9,285 nucleotides of DNA from Flavobacterium sp. (GTDB lineage: Bacteria; Bacteroidota; Bacteroidia; Flavobacteriales; Flavobacteriaceae). The DNA lies in assembly GCA_012032075.1 (NCBI GenBank), contig JAAURU010000115.1, positions 1 through 9,285 of the forward strand. The letters run 5' to 3'. The notes beneath the pieces are model-generated. The model saw nothing but the letters and a program-made list of their open reading frames with translations. It did not search any database and was not told the DNA's origin. The position numbers were made by a program, and so were the translations under genes. The first letter of the stretch is position 1, and each line of letters begins with the position of its first letter. Below are positions 5,813 through 9,285 of the stretch, piece after piece.

Positions 5813-7324
5813 TTGCATTTTAAGTTAATACAGTCTAAAAATTTTGATAAAAACGAATTTTTTAAAACAATACACAATCAACTAAATGGTTTTACTGAAA
5901 GTGACTATCAAGAATTATTACCTTACATTCTTGACAAAGATATTTTAAGTATTCAAAAAAATATCGATGAAGGTATTTTGAATTATGAAGAATTAACGAA
6001 ATGGCATTTGTATCGCATTTTGAAATATGAAAGTAATAAAGAAACGTTTTTAAATGGAATTCTAGCGATAAATCCTAACGCAGTTGCAGAAGCTATTCAA
6101 AGAGATTCTAATAGAGGAAAAGAAATAAAACATCCCATTTACGGAATGCCAATTTTATTAAAAGACAACATTAATACAACAGGAATGCCAACAACTGCTG
6201 GCTCAGTTGCTTTAAAAAATAATGTAGCAACTAATGCATTCATTACAAATAAAATTATAGCTAAAGGAGGAATTATTTTAGGGAAAGCAAATTTAAGCGA
6301 ATGGGCTTATTTTTTGTGTGAAAAATGTCCAAGTGGTTACAGTGCAATAGGTGGACAAACTTTAAATCCTTATGGAAGAATAAAATTTGATACTGGTGGT
6401 TCAAGTTCAGGAAGTGGAGTTGCCATTGCTGCTAATTATGCAATTGCAGCTGTGGGTTCTGAAACTTCTGGTTCAATTATTTCTCCTTCAAGTCAAAATT
6501 CTATAGTAGGTTTAAAACCAACTATTGGTAAAATAAGTCGAACAGGAATTGTACCTATTTCCTCCACTTTAGATACGGCTGGACCAATGACTAAAAATGT
6601 AATAGATAATGCCATTTTACTTTCTGCAATGACAGGTGAAGATACAAATGATGAAATGACAATAGGTAATTCTAACACTATTTATGCATGGGAAAGTTTT
6701 TCTGATGATGAGCTAAAAGGAAAACGATTTGGAGTTTTTAAAGATTATATGGAAGTAAAAGAATATAAAAATGCTGTTGAAAAATTAAAAAGCTTAGGGG
6801 CAAAAATTGTTGAAATTAAAGCTAAGAAAGTCAACTTTGATGGTTTTATAACATTTTTAAATGCCGATATGAAAGTAGATTTACCGAAATACTTACAATC
6901 ATATTCTTCAGTTAGTAAAGATTTCAAATCGGTTGATGATATTGTGGCTTACAACAAAAAAGACTCCTTAAAAAGAATTCCTTATGGACAAGCGTTATTT
7001 GAAGGAATTGTAGCTGAAACTATTACCCAAGAAGATTTTACTATATTAAAAGCACGTTTTTATAATGAAGCCGTTTCTTTTTTTGAAGTACCAATGCGAC
7101 AAAATAACTTAGATGCTGTTTTATCTATAAATAATTACAATTCAGGTCATGCAGCTATGGCAAAGTATCCTTGTTTGACGGTTCCAATGGGCTATAAAGA
7201 AACAGGTGAACCAATAGGCTTAACATTTATAGCAAAGCCTTTTGAAGAAGAAAAGTTGTTAAAAATGGGTTATGCTTTTGAAAAGCAAAATCCAGTGAGG
7301 AAATCACCAAAACTATATAATTAG
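5813..7324 (+). CDS. amidase signature family enzyme (lipoprotein; N-terminus out of frame)
   Basis: The 503 residues from the TTG at 5813 form an amidase-signature hydrolase, which cleaves C-N amide bonds with a Ser-cisSer-Lys triad. Numbered from the TTG, the triad is K117 in GMPILLKDNI, S197 in GGSSSGSG and S221 in GSETSGSI, with the S197-S221 spacing of 24 seen in the family. GLKPT (233-237) and SSTLDTAGPM (250-259) follow. Residues about 1-75 are a helical N-terminal extension. The catalytic part looks complete. The TTG is probably not the natural start, because an upstream coding segment in the same frame encodes a lipoprotein signal whose ATG (5685) is one base out of phase. With it restored, the enzyme would be membrane-anchored in the periplasm or exposed outside. 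The substrate is unknown. Similarity to GatA is only at fold level, and no gatB or gatC is nearby. Confidence 0.93.
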   Translation: MHFKLIQSKNFDKNEFFKTIHNQLNGFTESDYQELLPYILDKDILSIQKNIDEGILNYEELTKWHLYRILKYESNKETFLNGILAINPNAVAEAIQRDSNRGKEIKHPIYGMPILLKDNINTTGMPTTAGSVALKNNVATNAFITNKIIAKGGIILGKANLSEWAYFLCEKCPSGYSAIGGQTLNPYGRIKFDTGGSSSGSGVAIAANYAIAAVGSETSGSIISPSSQNSIVGLKPTIGKISRTGIVPISSTLDTAGPMTKNVIDNAILLSAMTGEDTNDEMTIGNSNTIYAWESFSDDELKGKRFGVFKDYMEVKEYKNAVEKLKSLGAKIVEIKAKKVNFDGFITFLNADMKVDLPKYLQSYSSVSKDFKSVDDIVAYNKKDSLKRIPYGQALFEGIVAETITQEDFTILKARFYNEAVSFFEVPMRQNNLDAVLSINNYNSGHAAMAKYPCLTVPMGYKETGEPIGLTFIAKPFEEEKLLKMGYAFEKQNPVRKSPKLYN

Positions 7325-7327
7325 ATG

Positions 7328-7350
7328 AAAGCTCCTGTTGGAGCTTTTTT
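7328..7350. terminator. hairpin terminator shared by amidase and SIMPL genes
   Basis: AAAGCTCC (7328-7335) pairs with GGAGCTTT (7340-7347) around a TGTT loop, followed by T's to 7350. It is a strong intrinsic terminator three bases after the amidase stop (7322-7324). On the minus strand it falls directly after 7354, the rebuilt end of the SIMPL gene, which supports that end over the apparent stop at 7389. Confidence 0.9.
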
Positions 7351-7353
7351 ATT

Positions 7354-8049
7354 CTATACCAAAGCGAACTCCAATTTCACTAGAAATTTTAATTTTTCGA
7401 ATTCAATAAGTGAAATATATCCTTTATTTTCATAGCTTTTTTAAAACTTGAAGCACCTCTTATTTGGATTCCGCTTACTCTACCAGCAACCATATTTGTA
7501 GATTGAATATTACCTATGAAAATTACTTTTCCAGTTTTTTGTCCTAGTGGATTTAAATAACTATCAGCTGTTACTTTTGCATTTTTTATAGCTTTTGAAT
7601 TGACCGATAATTGGATTTTATCGAACTCAGAATGTTCGGTTTTTTCTATATTAACGTTTGAAAGACCAATTTCTTCTAAACCAATAAATACTTTTGTAGT
7701 TTGAGTTGCATCATAAACTAAAATAGAATAAGATTTTGTTTTCTGAATATCGGTTGTTTTTAGGAAATATTTTTTAAAAGAACTAATCATGTCTTTCATA
7801 AAAACATTATTTTTACATCGATACCCATTTCGACCAATTTATCAAACATTTTTTTCTCTAAATCTTCAACAGATTCTTTTCCTTTGGTGTCTTTTTCTAG
7901 AATCAAAACATCGATATAAATTCGATTTGGAGTTACTAATGTATCTGCTTTACCTTCAACTTCTATGTAAGGTTTATCAATAAAGTTTTTTTCTTGAGAA
8001 AAATAACTAGCGAAAACATTAAGCTAATACTTAAAACAATTGACTTCAT
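7354..8049 (-). pseudogene. SIMPL (DUF541) domain periplasmic protein, broken by three one-base frameshifts
   Basis: This gene has to be read across four frame segments. (a) 8049 to about 8000: signal peptide MKSIVLSISLMFSLVIF. (b) About 7999 to 7811: SQEKNFIDKPYIEVEGKAD, then RIYIDVLILEKDTKGKE and a helix ending KLVEMGIDVK. (c) 7799 to about 7442: MKDMISSFKKYF through GQKTGKVIFIGN to GIQIRGASSFKK. (d) About 7442 to 7354: SYENKGYISLIEFEKLKF and a last strand ending KLEFALV. Together they give a normal SIMPL protein of about 232 residues: repeated beta-alpha units, the LGQKxGKV motif and an FEK(I/L)K-type closing strand. The breaks fit one missing base in each of an A/T5 run (7999-8003), an A/T5 run (7810-7814) and an A/T6 run (7437-7442), all shifting phase in the same direction. 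SIMPL proteins are periplasmic or envelope proteins of unclear role. The gene follows the small exported protein and is probably in its operon. Confidence 0.85.
7389..7799 (-). CDS. longest uninterrupted fragment of the SIMPL gene
   Basis: This is a 136-residue open frame that a gene caller would report alone. It contains the second half of the SIMPL domain (SILVYDATQTTKVFIGLEEI, then AIKNAKVTADSYLNPLGQK). It has no signal peptide, and its ATG at 7799 aligns with an internal methionine of the rebuilt protein. Its last 17 residues or so (after SSFKK) do not resemble the family, because they are read past a frameshift. It should be treated as part of 7354-8049, not as a separate gene. Confidence 0.6.
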   Translation of the reverse strand: MKDMISSFKKYFLKTTDIQKTKSYSILVYDATQTTKVFIGLEEIGLSNVNIEKTEHSEFDKIQLSVNSKAIKNAKVTADSYLNPLGQKTGKVIFIGNIQSTNMVAGRVSGIQIRGASSFKKAMKIKDIFHLLNSKN

Positions 8050-8070
8050 ATATTTTAATTTTATTTTACT

Positions 8071-8085
8071 GATTACTGAACACTG
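8071..8085 (-). repeat. intergenic 15-mer copy 1 (CAGTGTTCAGTAATC)
   Basis: The minus strand of the gap between the small exported protein and the SIMPL gene carries CAGTGTTCAGTAATC, followed by CAGTAAAATAAAAT. A 12-of-15 match is in the next gap upstream at 8469-8483. It lies between co-oriented genes and has no hairpin of its own. Confidence 0.5.
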
Positions 8086-8089
8086 CCTT

Positions 8090-8440
8090 CTATCTCTTCC
8101 TCCATTTCTCAAAACCCATTGCTGAACTTTTAATTTCTTTTTGCCAATTTTCTCCAAATTCAGCATTTAGTTTTTCAAACAATTTAGTATTAATCGTTTC
8201 ATATTCTTGAAAGTTTATTGGAGCCAAACAGCCAAAATCATGATATTGAATGTTGTATTTTTTGGCAAAAGCCAAATCTTCTTTGGTAATTGTAGCAGCA
8301 ATGCCACCAATGATATAAATGGTTCTTGTTTCTTTTTCTACACCAAGAGTTTTTGTGGATGGTGGGCCAAGTTCTTTTTCTTGAGCATGAATTTGGAAAC
8401 TGAAGAAAAGGAGTACTGTAAATAATATAAATTTTGTCAT
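8090..8440 (-). CDS. small exported protein of unknown function
   Basis: This is a 116-residue protein that I cannot assign to a named family. It starts MTKFILFTVLLFFSFQIHAQ, a clear signal peptide with a likely cut after A19, so the mature protein of about 97 residues should be periplasmic or exported. The core TRTIYIIGGIAATITKED (about 39-56), then DLAFAKKYNIQYHDFGCLAP (about 56-75) with a single cysteine and NAEFGENWQKEI further on, looks like a compact alpha/beta domain. I recall similar sequences in Flavobacteriia, but no function. The frame ends KWRKR with no sign of a frameshift. It lies 60 bases after the vWA gene and 40 bases before the SIMPL gene, all on the same strand with no TAnnTTTG box between them, so co-transcription is likely. 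All three appear to be envelope proteins. Confidence 0.8.
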   Translation of the reverse strand: MTKFILFTVLLFFSFQIHAQEKELGPPSTKTLGVEKETRTIYIIGGIAATITKEDLAFAKKYNIQYHDFGCLAPINFQEYETINTKLFEKLNAEFGENWQKEIKSSAMGFEKWRKR

Positions 8441-8468
8441 TTTATTTTTTTTAATGATTATTAAAATG

Positions 8469-8483
8469 GGTTATTGAACACTA
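8469..8483 (-). repeat. intergenic 15-mer copy 2 (TAGTGTTCAATAACC)
   Basis: This is the second, diverged copy of the motif at 8071-8085, with 12 of 15 bases identical. It is in the gap between the vWA gene and the small exported protein gene, on the same strand and in the same orientation. Both copies sit before a start codon in consecutive operon gaps. Confidence 0.5.
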
Positions 8484-8500
8484 AAACGAAACACGGATAA

Positions 8501-9285
8501 CTATTTCACCGCTTCAACTAATCGAATAAACTCCGCTTTATAGCCTTCTTCATCTTTTGATTTTCCTTTTTTAGCTAAGGCTATTATAGCTTCAGATGAT
8601 TTGTTTTCAACTAATTTTGAATCTCTTAATTTTAGTCCGAACCAAGCTACCGCTGTTGCAAATTTGAAATCTTCACTCGCATTTTCAATTGGAATTGAAT
8701 TGTTTTCAATCACCTGAATCATTTCAATACTTTTGTCTCCATCTGGTTTTTTATAGCGAAATTTAACGGTCGCTAATTCATTGGTAAACTCATCATATTT
8801 TGTTTCATTCGTAGTATATTTTAAATCATCAGTTTCTGTTGCATAATTACTTTTTATACCCGTTGGAATTATTTCATATAAAGCTGTTACCGTATGGCCG
8901 CTGCCTAATTCTCCTGCGTCAATAGCATCATTTTTAAAATCTTCAGGACGTAATTTTCGGTTTTCGTAACCTATTAAACGATAACTTTGCACGTGTTTAG
9001 GATTGAATTCAATTTGGATTTTTACATCTTTTGCAATGGCAAACATACTTCCTTTAAATTCTTTCCCTAGAAATCGATTGGCTTCTTGAATGTTATCGAT
9101 ATAGGCGTAATTTCCATTTCCTTTATCGGCCAAAATTTCCATTTTACTGTCTTTATAATTACCCATTCCGAAGCCTAAAACAGTCAAAAATACACCCGAT
9201 TTTCTTTTTTCTTCAATCAAATCTTCCATTTCATTGTCCGACGATATTCCTACATTAAAATCACCGTCAGTTGCTATAATCACAC
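8501..9285 (-). CDS. von Willebrand factor A domain protein, YfbK-like, C-terminal part (partial)
   Basis: The open frame runs off the right edge with no start inside the window. The GTG at 9283 is an internal valine codon, not a start. The visible 260 residues begin in the middle of a vWA domain. IIATDGDFNVGIS carries the TDG metal-site aspartate, and GVFLTVLGFGMGNYKDSKME, then ADKGNGNYAYIDN, is the characteristic second half. The DxSxS part of the metal site would lie upstream. Residues from about 75 to the end (KDVKIQIEFNPKHVQSYRLI, then AGELGSGHTVTALYEI, ending EFIRLVEAVK) match the C-terminal region (DUF3520) of YfbK-like proteins, so this is the intact end. Such proteins are envelope-associated and often have an N-terminal carboxypeptidase-like or YfbK_N region. 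Their function is not settled. It is the upstream visible gene of a likely three-gene operon. Confidence 0.9.
   Translation of the reverse strand, partial: VIIATDGDFNVGISSDNEMEDLIEEKRKSGVFLTVLGFGMGNYKDSKMEILADKGNGNYAYIDNIQEANRFLGKEFKGSMFAIAKDVKIQIEFNPKHVQSYRLIGYENRKLRPEDFKNDAIDAGELGSGHTVTALYEIIPTGIKSNYATETDDLKYTTNETKYDEFTNELATVKFRYKKPDGDKSIEMIQVIENNSIPIENASEDFKFATAVAWFGLKLRDSKLVENKSSEAIIALAKKGKSKDEEGYKAEFIRLVEAVK

Noticed and set aside
6493..6927. Two minus-strand frames of about 60 residues inside the amidase gene
   Set aside because: They are shadows of the conserved amidase coding sequence with no start context or motif.
5813..7324. Amidase as GatA of the tRNA-dependent amidotransferase
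   Set aside because: The triad is shared by the whole family, but the lipoprotein signal upstream, the N-terminal extension and the absence of gatB or gatC argue for an exported amidase.
7789..7983. 64-residue plus-strand frame
   Set aside because: It is antisense to the SIMPL gene, has no promoter or recognisable motif, and is a chance frame in AT-rich DNA.
7963..8166. 67-residue minus-strand frame ending KKKTLLINLT
   Set aside because: Its first half overlaps the end of the 116-residue exported protein in another frame. Its second half is the SIMPL signal peptide read past a frameshift. It is not a gene of its own.
8207..8425. 72-residue plus-strand frame opposite the small exported protein
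   Set aside because: The minus-strand frame has a clear signal peptide. The plus-strand frame has none and no promoter.
8501..9283. vWA frame as a complete gene starting at 9283
   Set aside because: The GTG at 9283 falls inside the vWA domain (VIIATDGD), the upstream metal-site half is absent, and the frame is open to the window edge.

Overview
The window is strongly AT-rich DNA that most likely comes from a member of the Bacteroidota, probably a marine or aquatic Flavobacteriaceae species. The evidence is a type IX secretion (T9SS) C-terminal sorting domain, the tail of a TonB-dependent receptor, lipoproteins with Bacteroidota-style signals, promoters of the TAnnTTTG type, and no Shine-Dalgarno sequences. 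No rRNA, tRNA, CRISPR array or insertion sequence was found.

Layout: (1) 1-192 (+), the last strands of a TonB-dependent outer-membrane receptor. (2) 271-885 (-), a YceI-like lipoprotein, converging on the receptor gene across a bidirectional hairpin terminator. (3) 1145-2779 (+), an ABC-F ribosome-associated ATPase, divergent from yceI. (4) 2856-5420 (-), a large G8-domain, beta-helix, T9SS-secreted protein, whose membrane-targeting N-terminus lies in another frame at 5401-5580 and is preceded directly by a (GTTT)7 tetranucleotide repeat. (5) 5685-7324 (+), a divergent amidase-signature lipoprotein whose start codon and signal peptide lie in another frame from the enzyme. (6) 7354-8049 (-), a SIMPL (DUF541) periplasmic protein broken by three one-base frameshifts. 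(7) 8090-8440 (-), a small exported protein of unknown function. (8) 8501-9285 (-), the C-terminal part of a YfbK-like von Willebrand factor A protein running off the window. Genes 8, 7 and 6 are co-oriented and probably form one cell-envelope operon.

The most notable result comes from reading the gene edges in all frames. Three consecutive genes between about 5400 and 8050 have displaced ends. The amidase and SIMPL shifts are all repaired by adding one base to an A or T run. The G8 shift is repaired either by removing one base or by adding two. The long genes on either side are intact. The cause may be local homopolymer under-calling in the assembly, real gene decay, or slippage-based expression, and the sequence alone cannot decide between these. 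No clearly new multi-gene system is visible. The best biological leads are the repeat-led G8/T9SS protein and the vWA / unknown / SIMPL envelope cluster.
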